Shown here: positions 10,337 through 21,121 of the stretch, one piece after another
Numbering within the stretch: position 1 is the first letter of the stretch
Layout of the letters: every line of letters starts with the position of its first letter
Assembly (NCBI RefSeq): GCF_040436345.1
Contig: NC_133238.1
Location: 5,520,150-5,584,149, forward strand
Direction of reading: 5' to 3'
Length of the DNA stretch: 64,000 nt
DNA from: Pagrus major
Lineage: Eukaryota; Chordata; Actinopteri; Spariformes; Sparidae
Notes under the pieces: generated by a model
Database searches by the model: none
What the model was told of the DNA's origin: nothing
What the model saw: the letters and a program-made list of their open reading frames with translations, nothing else
Program-made: the position numbers and the translations under genes

Positions 10337-13300
10337 TTAAAAAAGATCCATTAAAGCAACAGGAATTTTGTCAGTTTTCCACCAGTTTTTCATTTCTTGA
10401 TCATTATACTTAATTCTATCCCTAATGATGTAGTCCCTGACACCTGTAATGCCAACCTTTGCCACAGAATCAGGTGAAATAGAGAGCTTTCTGAAGGCAG
10501 TTAGGTTTCTGCATTTCCAGATACCTTCTTTGACACAGTTGATGATTGCCCACCACCTTTCATTTCTGTCCTTTTCATCTGTCTCAATGTTTCCATATAA
10601 AACATCCATTTCATTAGGGGCTCTAAAAAGGTCTGTTAACCATGGATTTAGAATTTCCCACACTGCCCTTGAAACAGCGCATGACCAAAAGCAGTGGGCC
10701 ACATCTTCACCATCATTACAATTTTTTATTGGACATTTAGCACTACGTGTGCATCGCCTTCTCAGTAAGAAGGCTCTTGTAGGGACACAATTTTGGGCTA
10801 TCTTCCAGGCCAGGTCCTTATGTACATTGAACAAAAATGGTAAGTTTACATTTTTCCAAACTCTGATGCATTTGCTCTCAGGTAGGATACCTACCGGCAC
10901 AAGGCTAGAGGTCGGGGGTGAAAGGCACCCCTCCACATCAACCCTATCTATTTTACCTACCACAGACCAATCTAACTTTGCTACTTTAAAGAGTGTTAAT
11001 GCTCTCTCGTATAGAGCTGGTCTACTTTCAGCATTGGGCGTACAAAGAGAAACCCTTTTACCCTTCCCTCGATACATCATGCGGCCTACCCAAAACTTGG
11101 CAAAATGAAACCAGAGACTGGTATTGCTCTCTGTAAAAACCGCATTTAAAATTGGTGTCAAAAAAAGGGCATCAAATTTGGCCCCCAACTCAGGTACAGC
11201 TTTCCCTCCTTTAACCAGAGGTTTGTACATGATGTCTCTTTTGACATGTTCTTGTTGGGAGCTCCAAATGAATTGAAACATGATGCGTCTCAAAGAGGTC
11301 AGGAATGTCTTGGGAGCTGGCAGAGTGGCTCCCAGAAAGGTCAAAGAGGCCAGAACCTCAGCCTTAATCACCAAAATTTTGCCAGTGAATGTTAGATCCC
11401 TCTCCTCCCACTGAAGCAATTTCCCTTTGATAGCTGGTAATCTTGTTTCCCAATTTATGATTTCCATTCCCTTCCCAATTTCCACTCCCAAAATTTTTAC
11501 CCTCTCTTCTTTTTCAACCAACCCTAAATCAGGCTTTCTTTCTGGCCAATTAAGGTAGAGGATCTCACTTTTGGCCCGGTTCAGTTTGGCCCCAGATGCT
11601 TGAGAAAATTGCTCACTCCACTGGAGGGCTTTAACCATTGAATTATTGCTGGTACAAAGGATTGTCAAGTCATCCATATACAGGGACATTTTAGCCTCCT
11701 TTCCATTACTACCAGGGACAGGAAGGCCCCGAATATCAGTGTCATGTTTTATCCCACAGGCCAGAGGCTCCATGGCTAGTACAAACAGGCTGACTGATAG
11801 CGGGCATCCCTGTCTGACCCCTGACTGGATCTTAATAGGTTCACTGAAGTGGCCATTAATGTTTACTCTACTAGAGCAATCAAAGTACAGTAAATTAATC
11901 CATGCCCTCAACTGTGGGCCAAACCCAAACCTCACCAGTGCTTCTTTGAGATACTCATGGCTTATTCTATCAAAGGCTTTTTCTAAATCCAGGCCAGCAA
12001 TACATAGGGGTACATTGCGATCTAAAGCATACAAGTATGAATCTCTTATTAAAGCAAGGTTATCACTCATGGAGCGACCTGGAACCACACAGGTCTGCTC
12101 GACCCCAACCAACCTCTCTATTACCTCTTGTAGGCGAAGAAAGATTGCTTTTGCTAGAATCTTACGATCAACACCAAGGAGTGTAAGGGGGCGCCAGTTT
12201 TTAAGATCTTTTTTCTCACCTTTCTTAAATAGAAGGGAAATGGTACCTTCCTTTAGGGATGGTGGTAACGACCCTAATTGGAGGCTCTCATTGTACATCT
12301 CCAAAAGAGGGGCCTTTAACTCTGCCCAGAAGGTAGTATAAAATTCTTTTGGCAACCCATCTGCCCCAGGGGCCTTGTTATTTTGCATGCTTTCTACTGC
12401 TTTGGTGAGTTCACTCAGAGATATTTTACTGTCAAGCTTCCCTTTAAATTCGTTAATATTTTTATCTACTTTAGATAGAAGGTTTTCTAAAGCTGTCTTA
12501 TCTAAATCTTCACTTTTGTAAAGATCAGAGTAGAAGGAGTGTACACAACTTAGTATCTCATGTATTTCAGTTTTTTCTTGCCCCTCTTTATTCTTTAATC
12601 CTTCTATAAAGTTTTTAGGCCTAGCTAATTTCCTAAAAAAGTATCTAGAGCATTTTTCATTGTTTTCCATGTGGTGGACTCGGCTACGAATCAGTAGCCC
12701 CCGACTGGCCGCCGTGGAGAGGCGTAACATCTCTCTCTTCAATTGAGCTATATCCTCTGCAACATCTAGCCCGGCATAAGCCATTATATAAAATCTCTGC
12801 AGCTTTGCCTGATATTTCTGGAGCTTCAGACGTCTCTTTTTAGCAGTTCGTTTACCCACCTCTATGAAAAAAGTTTTTGCCCTAATCTTGACTTCTTCCC
12901 ACCATTCCCCCACAGAGTTGAAGGAGGGCTTAAGAGAGAGCCATTGGTTAAGCTTCACCTTAAAATCATTGACCACCTTTGCATCTTGTAGTAGGGAAAT
13001 ATTCAGCTTCCATGAACCTCTACCTTTTTTGATGTTTTCTTTAAACATGAGAGAACATTCAATTTTATGATGGTCAGAGAAAAAAACTGGCGTGACTGCT
13101 GCATCTACAACCTGCAGCCCCCTTGATGTCAACAGAAAGTCTATTCTGGAATGGGTTCTGCCGTTGGACCAGGTATACCCAGGTAAACTCGGATTTTTTA
13201 AGCGGTAAACATCTATCAGTCTAAAATCTTTAATAATGTTTTTTAGGATTTCAGAACTGGAGTCCAGCCTTACTGTGGAGGTGGTTAACTTTTCTTTTTT

Positions 13301-13762
13301 GCTTACCAAGCAGTTGAAATCGCCACCCAGAATGACCTCTCTGTTACACAACAAAAGGGGTTGTAATTCTTTGAGCACTGTTAACCGTTCTCGGAGCTCA
13401 ACAGGGCAATACACATTGATTACTCTTAACTTAGCGTTAAACAGTGAAACATCAACACATAGAATTCTCCCATCTATCACACGTTGTACCTTCTGGATGA
13501 TAAAATCATGCCCTCTAAATAATACTGCAACCCCTGAAGATCTGTTTTTGTTGTCGCCTGACCATACTGATGGGCCGTGGCTCCATCTCTCCTCGAAGAC
13601 CTTGTAATTCTCTCTATAGGATACATTACATTCTTGAAGTAGGAAGATGTCATTACCCTCTGAGTGTAGAAAAGTGAAGGCTGATGAGCACTTTACTGGG
13701 TCATTTAGTCCTCTAGTATTGAGGGATGCTATAGAGAGAGGAGCCATAGAAGTGCAGTTCAA
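10337..13762 (-). CDS. LINE ORF2: APE endonuclease / reverse transcriptase (copy 1, open)
   Basis: 1141 aa, uninterrupted. It nicks target DNA and reverse-transcribes the element RNA from the exposed 3' end. N-terminal APE domain: SLNTRGL (13-19), LLQE with catalytic E44, GGDFN (146-150), RIDFLL with D208, SDHH (229-232). Reverse transcriptase: NNKAPGADGLP (461-471), LDLEKAFD (591-598; D592), SGVRQGCPLS (647-656) and the catalytic YMDD (695-698). A C-terminal zinc motif has C1010, C1015, H1023 and C1028. All the key residues are present, so the enzyme may be active. It starts 40 bp after the ORF1 stop, so translation would need reinitiation or a similar route. YMDD is less usual than F/YADD in LINEs. 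Confidence 0.95.
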   Translation of the reverse strand: MNCTSMAPLSIASLNTRGLNDPVKCSSAFTFLHSEGNDIFLLQECNVSYRENYKVFEERWSHGPSVWSGDNKNRSSGVAVLFRGHDFIIQKVQRVIDGRILCVDVSLFNAKLRVINVYCPVELRERLTVLKELQPLLLCNREVILGGDFNCLVSKKEKLTTSTVRLDSSSEILKNIIKDFRLIDVYRLKNPSLPGYTWSNGRTHSRIDFLLTSRGLQVVDAAVTPVFFSDHHKIECSLMFKENIKKGRGSWKLNISLLQDAKVVNDFKVKLNQWLSLKPSFNSVGEWWEEVKIRAKTFFIEVGKRTAKKRRLKLQKYQAKLQRFYIMAYAGLDVAEDIAQLKREMLRLSTAASRGLLIRSRVHHMENNEKCSRYFFRKLARPKNFIEGLKNKEGQEKTEIHEILSCVHSFYSDLYKSEDLDKTALENLLSKVDKNINEFKGKLDSKISLSELTKAVESMQNNKAPGADGLPKEFYTTFWAELKAPLLEMYNESLQLGSLPPSLKEGTISLLFKKGEKKDLKNWRPLTLLGVDRKILAKAIFLRLQEVIERLVGVEQTCVVPGRSMSDNLALIRDSYLYALDRNVPLCIAGLDLEKAFDRISHEYLKEALVRFGFGPQLRAWINLLYFDCSSRVNINGHFSEPIKIQSGVRQGCPLSVSLFVLAMEPLACGIKHDTDIRGLPVPGSNGKEAKMSLYMDDLTILCTSNNSMVKALQWSEQFSQASGAKLNRAKSEILYLNWPERKPDLGLVEKEERVKILGVEIGKGMEIINWETRLPAIKGKLLQWEERDLTFTGKILVIKAEVLASLTFLGATLPAPKTFLTSLRRIMFQFIWSSQQEHVKRDIMYKPLVKGGKAVPELGAKFDALFLTPILNAVFTESNTSLWFHFAKFWVGRMMYRGKGKRVSLCTPNAESRPALYERALTLFKVAKLDWSVVGKIDRVDVEGCLSPPTSSLVPVGILPESKCIRVWKNVNLPFLFNVHKDLAWKIAQNCVPTRAFLLRRRCTRSAKCPIKNCNDGEDVAHCFWSCAVSRAVWEILNPWLTDLFRAPNEMDVLYGNIETDEKDRNERWWAIINCVKEGIWKCRNLTAFRKLSISPDSVAKVGITGVRDYIIRDRIKYNDQEMKNWWKTDKIPVALMDLF

Positions 13763-13802
13763 AGGGGTGAAGAGGGTTAGTTCAGTGACAACTATGTAAC
13801 AT

Positions 13803-15341
13803 CTACTTTTTCTTAATTATCTTCTTTTTCTTTGGTTTCACATCTCTTTCCACCTTTCTTGACATGTCTTTTATCTGTGTTGTAGATGTAAAAGCAACTA
13901 CAACATCTTGCTCAAGAAAGGGGTTTGATGTGGGGGAGGAAACGGGCCAGTTGGAATGAGGTAACACAGAAGAGGTCGAGGGGGAGGATTCACCTGATGG
14001 GGGGGACTCATTTACCCGTTTTCTTGAAGGAGAGTCCACTGTGTCTGGTACCAAGGTGGTGGCAATGGGAAGGGGCAAAGAGGTCAGTAAGGACTGGGAG
14101 GCATCTTCAGCCCGTTCCATGGAGGTCTGGGAGCTGGGATCTGGCACTGATGCAAGGTTGACTGTAGATGTTGACCTCGGGCGTTGGCCATCCAATGATG
14201 AGGAGGCAGATGAGTCTGGTCCCTGATGGATGGTGATGATTGGCAGCAGGGATGTTGAGCCCTCAACTTCCTCGAAGAGAGAATTGGCCGTTGGTTCTTG
14301 TTTCAAGGTAGCTGCATGAGGAGAGATGCTAGCCAGCAGGTTGTCCAGACGGTTCCCTGCCTCCTGTAGAGTCATCGGTGTCAACTCTGTCCTTGAGCTG
14401 GAGCCAGGTTCGGGAGGATGGTCTGCTTGATGGAAAGCAGTGAGGTCCATTGTGGAGGCAGGGGAGTTGAACGCTTCGTCGTCATTCTCTAATAGCCCAG
14501 CGCTCCAGTCCAAGACTCGTGTTCCCTCTTGTACCTCCTCCTCCAGGTCCAACACCGGTTCTTCACTTGGCTGTTGGAGTGCAGGGCCAGATGGCTGTCG
14601 CACTGGGCTTGTATGTTGAGAGGGCGCCTGATTGTTGCCAGAGTTTTCAGCAATGTGGTCTTGGCCTAAAGAAACAATTGATCTTACTGTGGACAGTTTC
14701 AGCCGGTTGGAGTATGCTTGAGGGCAGTCTTTAAAGCGATGTTGGGCTGAGGCACAGAGATTGCATTTTACAGGGGTTGGACATTGGGCTGTTGTATGGT
14801 CGAATGCTTTGCAGTTCCTGCAGATGTCCACCGTACATGCAGCAGCCAGATGTTCTAGGCTGCCGCATTTACGACATTCTTTTGGCTGACCAGAGTAGAA
14901 CACAGACCCTCTGAAGGCTCCCAACTGGATGGTGCTTGGGAGATGCTGGAGGACCCCCTGTCGCCTTATGAGACGCACTTGAAATCGTCTGGTGCCTGTC
15001 TTGATTCCATCTATGTCAACAACTTCCATGGCATGAATCACCTCACAGTACCGAGCCATCCATGTCCAAACATCCTGGTTCCTGACTCTCTCAGAGAAAA
15101 TCATTACATGTACTGTTTTCAGGTCTCTCTCTGCCAAAGGTGACATAATAATGTTCTTGAAGCTTGTTGTTGACTTTTTCTTGATTTCAAACTTTTCCAG
15201 GCAACTTTCGTAGTATCGTGTTGTTGTAAATATCACCTCAAAGATCTTCTTACCCGGAAATGCAAAAACGTAGTCAAGCTGGTTGGTGGAAATGCCAAGT
15301 TCTTTTTGCAAAATCTGTCTGCTGAATTGCAGCCGGTCCAT
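13803..15341 (-). CDS. LINE ORF1: triple zinc-knuckle RNA-binding protein (copy 1, first codon lost)
   Basis: 512 aa from the first available Met, which is codon 24 of the copy 2 protein. The frame is open further upstream to the junction at 15404 and, without an ATG, on through U1 nt 1-54, so the element is fused in frame to U1 sequence. The insertion starts exactly at ORF1 codon 2, so the native start is missing. Three CX2CX4HX4C knuckles and a lysine-rich C-terminus match copy 2. Whether Met24 gives a working protein is unknown. Confidence 0.88.
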   Translation of the reverse strand: MDRLQFSRQILQKELGISTNQLDYVFAFPGKKIFEVIFTTTRYYESCLEKFEIKKKSTTSFKNIIMSPLAERDLKTVHVMIFSERVRNQDVWTWMARYCEVIHAMEVVDIDGIKTGTRRFQVRLIRRQGVLQHLPSTIQLGAFRGSVFYSGQPKECRKCGSLEHLAAACTVDICRNCKAFDHTTAQCPTPVKCNLCASAQHRFKDCPQAYSNRLKLSTVRSIVSLGQDHIAENSGNNQAPSQHTSPVRQPSGPALQQPSEEPVLDLEEEVQEGTRVLDWSAGLLENDDEAFNSPASTMDLTAFHQADHPPEPGSSSRTELTPMTLQEAGNRLDNLLASISPHAATLKQEPTANSLFEEVEGSTSLLPIITIHQGPDSSASSSLDGQRPRSTSTVNLASVPDPSSQTSMERAEDASQSLLTSLPLPIATTLVPDTVDSPSRKRVNESPPSGESSPSTSSVLPHSNWPVSSPTSNPFLEQDVVVAFTSTTQIKDMSRKVERDVKPKKKKIIKKK

Positions 15342-15404
15342 CTGAAGATCTTCCAGAAGGTCGAAGCGGACAGCATTCCTGCGGTTGGCTTGATTGTTTC
15401 CTAA

Positions 15405-15421
15405 CGCCCTGGGTGAACCAC
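15405..15421. repeat. 17-bp target-site duplication, right copy
   Basis: This matches 10130-10146. It is followed directly by the rest of U1 (nt 37 down to 1), confirming that a single U1 gene was split. Confidence 0.93.
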
Positions 15422-15458
15422 CTTCTTGATCATGGTATCTCCCCTGCCAGGTAAGTAT
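15405..15458 (-). pseudogene. U1 snRNA copy 12, 5' part (nt 1-54), split by LINE copy 1
   Basis: U1 nt 1-54 with the intact upstream region (upstream dinucleotide TG) run directly into LINE ORF1. Transcription from this U1 promoter would give a U1-LINE chimera rather than U1. Confidence 0.95.
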
Positions 15459-16103
15459 GAGTTGGAACAGTCTGACACAGGATGGCCTTTCCCAGGCTCA
15501 GCCCCCTGGCTGACGGTGCCTCTTGGGGGATAATAGCAGAGTTAGGTGCCTTGGGCAATTTGCTCATCCTCATTGGGCACTAAAAGTTGCTGCAAATTCA
15601 AAAACACTGGTGCGACTTGACGAGGGTGGCTGGTCCACACATTGTGCCTGTTTTGTGTCCTTTTTCCAGCGATCCATCGCTCGGCAAAATAGAAAAATAA
15701 CACTCCGTCAACGGCCACTTGGCATGATGTCTCCGCCCAGTCTGAATGCAACCAGAGACAATGTGCCGCACAAAAGCCTACCAGTAGGCATTCCAGCAAT
15801 GGACGCGTCCAGACCACATTTCTTATGCAATGCCTCGCAGAGGAGGAGACGCAACAAGGTTTGTGCCGTCTCTAGCAGGCCACGCCCACTCTGCCCTTTT
15901 ACCGGGAAAACGGGTAACCCGCACGCAACGCACTGCGACACAGCAGACGCCGGTGTACTGCAACGCTGTGACTTTCAGGACGGATTGAAACGGTAACACA
16001 AGGACCCCAAAGCAGCATTCAGAGGTTGAAGGTTGGCTTTCCGAGCTGCTCGGCAGAAAGCGCGGGAGACGAGCACTCATTTGTTTTTCTTCCACATTGT
16101 CAT

Positions 16104-16267
16104 CAGGGGAGAGCGCGGACGCAGTCCCCCACTACCACAAATTATGCAGTCGAGATTCCCACATTTGGGGAATTCGCAGGGGTCAGCACAACCGGAGTGC
16201 AATGGCTGAGCCTCGCCCTGGGTGAACCACCTTCTTGATCATGGTATCTCCCCTGCCAGGTAAGTAT
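16104..16267 (-). ncRNA. RNU1: U1 snRNA copy 13
   Basis: Full length. 3'-box T allele; upstream GG; upstream spacer B-type (GGACGTGTCC near 16612). Confidence 0.96.
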
Positions 16268-16912
16268 GAGTTGGAACAGTCTGACACAGGATGGCCTTTC
16301 CCAGGCTCAGCCCCCTGGCTGACGGTGCCTCTGGGGGGATAATAGCAGAGTTAGGTGCCTTGGGCAATTTGCTCATCCTCATTGGGCACTAAAAGTTGCT
16401 GCAAATTCAAAAACACTGGTGCGACTTGACGAGGGTGGCTGGTCCACACATTGTGCCTGTTTTGTGTCCTTTTTCCAGCGATCCATCGCTCGGCAAAATA
16501 GAAAAATAACACTCCGTCAACGGCCACTTGGCATGATGTCTCCGCCCAGTCTGAATGCAACCAGAGACAATGTGCCGCACAAAAGCCTACCAGTAGGCAT
16601 TCCAGCAATGGACGTGTCCAGACCACATTTCTTATGCAATGCCTCGCAGAGGAGGAGACGCAACAAGGTTTGTGCCGTCTCTAGCAGGCCACGCCCACTC
16701 TGCCCTTTTACCGGGAAAACGGGTAACCCGCACGCAACGCACTGCGACACAGCAGACGCCGGTGTACTGCAACGCTGTGACTTTCAGGACGGATTGAAAC
16801 GGTAACACAAGGACCCCAAAGCAGCATTCAGAGGTTGAAGGTTGGCTTTCCGAGCTGCTCGGCAGAAAGCGCGCCAGACGAGCACTCACTTGTTTTTCTT
16901 CCACATTGTCAT

Positions 16913-17076
16913 CAGGGGAGAGCGCGGACGCAGTCCCCCACTACCACAAATTATGCAGTCGAGATTCCCACATTTGGGGAATTCGCAGGGGTCAGCACAA
17001 CCGGAGTGCAATGGCTGAGCCTCGCCCTGGGTGAACCACCTTCTTGATCATGGTATCTCCCCTGCCAGGTAAGTAT
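16913..17076 (-). ncRNA. RNU1: U1 snRNA copy 14
   Basis: Full length. CC allele in the 3' flank; upstream TG; upstream spacer with GAGGGGGGCTGG near 17240. Confidence 0.96.
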
Positions 17077-17721
17077 GAGTTGGAACAGTCTGACACAGGA
17101 TGGCCTTTCCCAGGCTCAGCCCCCTGGCTGACGGTGCCTCTTGGGGGATAATAGCAGAGTTAGGTGCCTTGGGCAATTTGCTCATCCTCATTGGGCACTA
17201 AAAGTTGCTGCAAATTCAAAAACACTGGTGCGACTTGACGAGGGGGGCTGGTCCACACATTGTGCCTGTTTTGTGTCCTTTTTCCAGCGATCCATCGCTC
17301 GGCAAAATAGAAAAATAACACTCCGTCAACGGCCACTTGGCATGATGTCTCCGCCCAGTCTGAATGCAACCAGAGACAATGTGCCGCACAAAAGCCTACC
17401 AGTAGGCATTCCAGCAATGGACGCGTCCAGACCACATTTCTTATGCAATGGCTCGCAGAGGAGGAGACGCAACAAGGTTTGTGCCGTCTCTAGCAGGCCA
17501 CGCCCACTCTGCCCTTTTACCGGGAAAACGGGTAACCCGCACGCAACGCACTGCGACACAGCAGACGCCGGTGTACTGCAACGCTGTGACTTTCAGGACG
17601 GATTGAAACGGTAACACAAGGACCCCAAAGCAGCATTCAGAGGTTGAAGGTCGGCTTTCCGAGCTGCTCGGCAGAAAGCGCGGGAGACGAGCACTCACTT
17701 GTTTTTCTTCCACATTGTCAT

Positions 17722-17885
17722 CAGGGGAGAGCGCGGACGCAGTCCCCCACTACCACAAATTATGCAGTCGAGATTCCCACATTTGGGGAATTCTCAGGGG
17801 TCAGCACAACCGGAGTGCAATGGCTGAGCCTCGCCCTGGGTGAACCACCTTCTTGATCATGGTATTTCCCCTGCCAGGTAAGTAT
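17722..17885 (-). ncRNA. RNU1: U1 snRNA copy 15, G20A and C92A variant
   Basis: Full length, with two changes not seen in other copies: G20A (plus-strand T at 17866) beside stem-loop I and C92A (T at 17794) at the base of stem-loop III. Upstream TG. It is the most diverged uninterrupted U1 here and could be a minor variant or on its way to a pseudogene. Confidence 0.93.
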
Positions 17886-18530
17886 GAGTTGGAACAGTCT
17901 GACACAGGATGGCCTTTCCCAGGCTCAGCCCCCTGGCTGACGGTGCCTCTTGGGGGATAATAGCAGAGTTAGGTGCCTTGGGCAATTTGCTCATCCTCAT
18001 TGGGCACTAAAAGTTGCTGCAAATTCAAAAACACTGGTGCGACTTGACGAGGGTGGCTGGTCCACACATTGTGCCTGTTTTGTGTCCTTTTTCCAGCGAT
18101 CCATCGCTCGGCAAAATAGAAAAATAACACTCCGTCAACGGCCACTTGGCATGATGTCTCCGCCCAGTCTGAATGCAACCAGAGACAATGTGCCGCACAA
18201 AAGCCTACCAGTAGGCATTCCAGCAATGGACGCGTCCAGACCACATTTCTTATGCAATGCCTCGCAGAGGAGGAGACGCAACAAGGTTTGTGCCGTCTCT
18301 AGCAGGCCACGCCCACTCTGCCCTTTAACCGGGAAAACGGGTAACCCGCACGCAACGCACTGCGACACAGCAGACGCCGGTGTACTGCAACGCTGTGACT
18401 TTCAGGACGGATTGAAACGGTAACACAAGGACCCCAAAGCAGCATTCAGAGGTTGAAGGTCGGCTTTCCGAGCTGCTCGGCAGAAAGCGCGGGAGACGAG
18501 CACTCACTTGTTTTTCTTCCACATTGTCAT

Positions 18531-18694
18531 CAGGGGAGAGCGCGGACGCAGTCCCCCACTACCACAAATTATGCAGTCGAGATTCCCACATTTGGGGAAT
18601 TCGCAGGGGTCAGCACAACCGGAGTGCAATGGCTGAGCCTCGCCCTGGGTGAACCACCTTCTTGATCATGGTATCTCCCCTGCCAGGTAAGTAT
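18531..18694 (-). ncRNA. RNU1: U1 snRNA copy 16
   Basis: Full length. Upstream TG. Its 3' flank has a private T-to-A change near 18327. Confidence 0.96.
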
Positions 18695-19339
18695 GAGTTG
18701 GAACAGTCTGACACAGGATGGCCTTTCCCAGGCTCAGCCCCCTGGCTGACGGTGCCTCTTGGGGGATAATAGCAGAGTTAGGTGCCTTGGGCAATTTGCT
18801 CATCCTCATTGGGCACTAAAAGTTGCTGCAAATTCAAAAACACTGGTGCGACTTGACGAGGGTGGCTGGTCCACACATTGTGCCTGTTTTGTGTCCTTTT
18901 TCCAGCGATCCATCGCTCGGCAAAATAGAAAAATAACACTCCGTCAACGGCCACTTGGCATGATGTCTCCGCCCAGTCTGAATGCAACCAGAGACAATGT
19001 GCCGCACAAAAGCCTACCAGTAGGCATTCCAGCAATGGACGTGTCCAGACCACATTTCTTATGCAATGCCTCGCAGAGGAGGAGACGCAACAAGGTTTGT
19101 GCCGTCTCTAGCAGGCCACGCCCACTCTGCCCTTTTACCGGGAAAACGGGTAACCCGCACGCAACGCACTGCGACACAGCAGACGCCGGTGTACTGCAAC
19201 GCTGTGACTTTCAGGACGGATTGAAACGGTAACACAAGGACCCCAAAGCAGCATTCAGAGGTTGAAGGTTGGCTTTCCGAGCTGCTCGGCAGAAAGCGCG
19301 GGAGACGAGCACTCACTTGTTTTTCTTCCACATTGTCAT

Positions 19340-19503
19340 CAGGGGAGAGCGCGGACGCAGTCCCCCACTACCACAAATTATGCAGTCGAGATTCCCACAT
19401 TTGGGGAATTCGCAGGGGTCAGCACAACCGGAGTGCAATGGCTGAGCCTCGCCCTGGGTGAACCACCTTCTTGATCATGGTATCTCCCCTGCCAGGTAAG
19501 TAT
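19340..19503 (-). ncRNA. RNU1: U1 snRNA copy 17
   Basis: Full length. Upstream TG; upstream spacer with GAGGGGGGCTGG near 19668. Confidence 0.96.
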
Positions 19504-20148
19504 GAGTTGGAACAGTCTGACACAGGATGGCCTTTCCCAGGCTCAGCCCCCTGGCTGACGGTGCCTCTTGGGGGATAATAGCAGAGTTAGGTGCCTTGGG
19601 CAATTTGCTCATCCTCATTGGGCACTAAAAGTTGCTGCAAATTCAAAAACACTGGTGCGACTTGACGAGGGGGGCTGGTCCACACATTGTGCCTGTTTTG
19701 TGTCCTTTTTCCAGCGATCCATCGCTCGGCAAAATAGAAAAATAACACTCCGTCAACGGCCACTTGGCATGATGTCTCCGCCCAGTCTGAATGCAACCAG
19801 AGACAATGTGCCGCACAAAAGCCTACCAGTAGGCATTCCAGCAATGGACGCGTCCAGACCACATTTCTTATGCAATGCCTCGCAGAGGAGGAGACGCAAC
19901 AAGGTTTGTGCCGTCTCTAGCAGGCCACGCCCACTCTGCCCTTTTACCGGGAAAACGGGTAACCCGCACGCAACGCACTGCGACACAGCAGACGCCGGTG
20001 TACTGCAACGCTGTGACTTTCAGGACGGATTGAAACGGTAACACAAGGACCCCAAAGCAGCATTCAGAGGTTGAAGGTCGGCTTTCCGAGCTGCTCGGCA
20101 GAAAGCGCGGGAGACGAGCACTCACTTGTTTTTCTTCCACATTGTCAT

Positions 20149-20312
20149 CAGGGGAGAGCGCGGACGCAGTCCCCCACTACCACAAATTATGCAGTCGAGA
20201 TTCCCACATTTGGGGAATTCGCAGGGGTCAGCACAACCGGAGTGCAATGGCTGAGCCTCGCCCTGGGTGAACCACCTTCTTGATCATGGTATCTCCCCTG
20301 CCAGGTAAGTAT
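20149..20312 (-). ncRNA. RNU1: U1 snRNA copy 18
   Basis: Full length. Upstream GG. Its upstream spacer has private C-to-T changes near 20521 and 20790. Confidence 0.96.
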
Positions 20313-20957
20313 GAGTTGGAACAGTCTGACACAGGATGGCCTTTCCCAGGCTCAGCCCCCTGGCTGACGGTGCCTCTGGGGGGATAATAGCAGAGTTAGG
20401 TGCCTTGGGCAATTTGCTCATCCTCATTGGGCACTAAAAGTTGCTGCAAATTCAAAAACACTGGTGCGACTTGACGAGGGTGGCTGGTCCACACATTGTG
20501 CCTGTTTTGTGTCCTTTTTCTAGCGATCCATCGCTCGGCAAAATAGAAAAATAACACTCCGTCAACGGCCACTTGGCATGATGTCTCCGCCCAGTCTGAA
20601 TGCAACCAGAGACAATGTGCCGCACAAAAGCCTACCAGTAGGCATTCCAGCAATGGACGCGTCCAGACCACATTTCTTATGCAATGCCTCGCAGAGGAGG
20701 AGACGCAACAAGGTTTGTGCCGTCTCTAGCAGGCCACGCCCACTCTGCCCTTTTACCGGGAAAACGGGTAACCCGCACGCAACGCACTGTGACACAGCAG
20801 ACGCCGGTGTACTGCAACGCTGTGACTTTCAGGACGGATTGAAACGGTAACACAAGGACCCCAAAGCAGCATTCAGAGGTTGAAGGTCGGCTTTCCGAGC
20901 TGCTCGGCAGAAAGCGCGGGAGACGAGCACTCACTTGTTTTTCTTCCACATTGTCAT

Positions 20958-21121
20958 CAGGGGAGAGCGCGGACGCAGTCCCCCACTACCACAAATTATG
21001 CAGTCGAGATTCCCACATTTGGGGAATTCGCAGGGGTCAGCACAACCGGAGTGCAATGGCTGAGCCTCGCCCTGGGTGAACCACCTTCTTGATCATGGTA
21101 TCTCCCCTGCCAGGTAAGTAT
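20958..21121 (-). ncRNA. RNU1: U1 snRNA copy 19
   Basis: Full length. Upstream GG. The upstream spacer has GCAACGAGAG (near 21411) and GAGGCTGAAG (near 21686), a pair otherwise seen together only in the first spacer of the window. Confidence 0.96.

Larger units (their letters stand above)
10147..15404 (-). mobile_element. U1-specific Tx1-type LINE, copy 1 (slightly 5'-truncated)
   Basis: A 5258-bp APE-class non-LTR retrotransposon in U1 copy 12, in the same orientation as U1. Order in sense direction: ORF1 (zinc knuckles), 40-bp gap, ORF2 (APE endonuclease, reverse transcriptase, CCHC), 190-bp 3' UTR with AATAAA. The 3' junction is between U1 nt 37 and 38. The 5' end starts at ORF1 codon 2, joined to U1 nt 54 through a shared GGCG, and a 13-17-bp target duplication is present. 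These are hallmarks of target-primed reverse transcription with microhomology-assisted 5' closure. ORF layout, triple CCHC ORF1 and preference for an RNA gene point to the Tx1 clade, which includes Keno (U2 snRNA) and Mutsu (5S rRNA). Clade placement is by architecture, not phylogeny. Confidence 0.93.

Noticed and set aside
11646-12341. 231-codon plus-strand frame across the LINE (and the 219-codon frame at 10449-11108)
   Set aside because: These are antisense shadows of the reverse transcriptase and C-terminal part of ORF2, which has clear motifs in the minus-strand frame.
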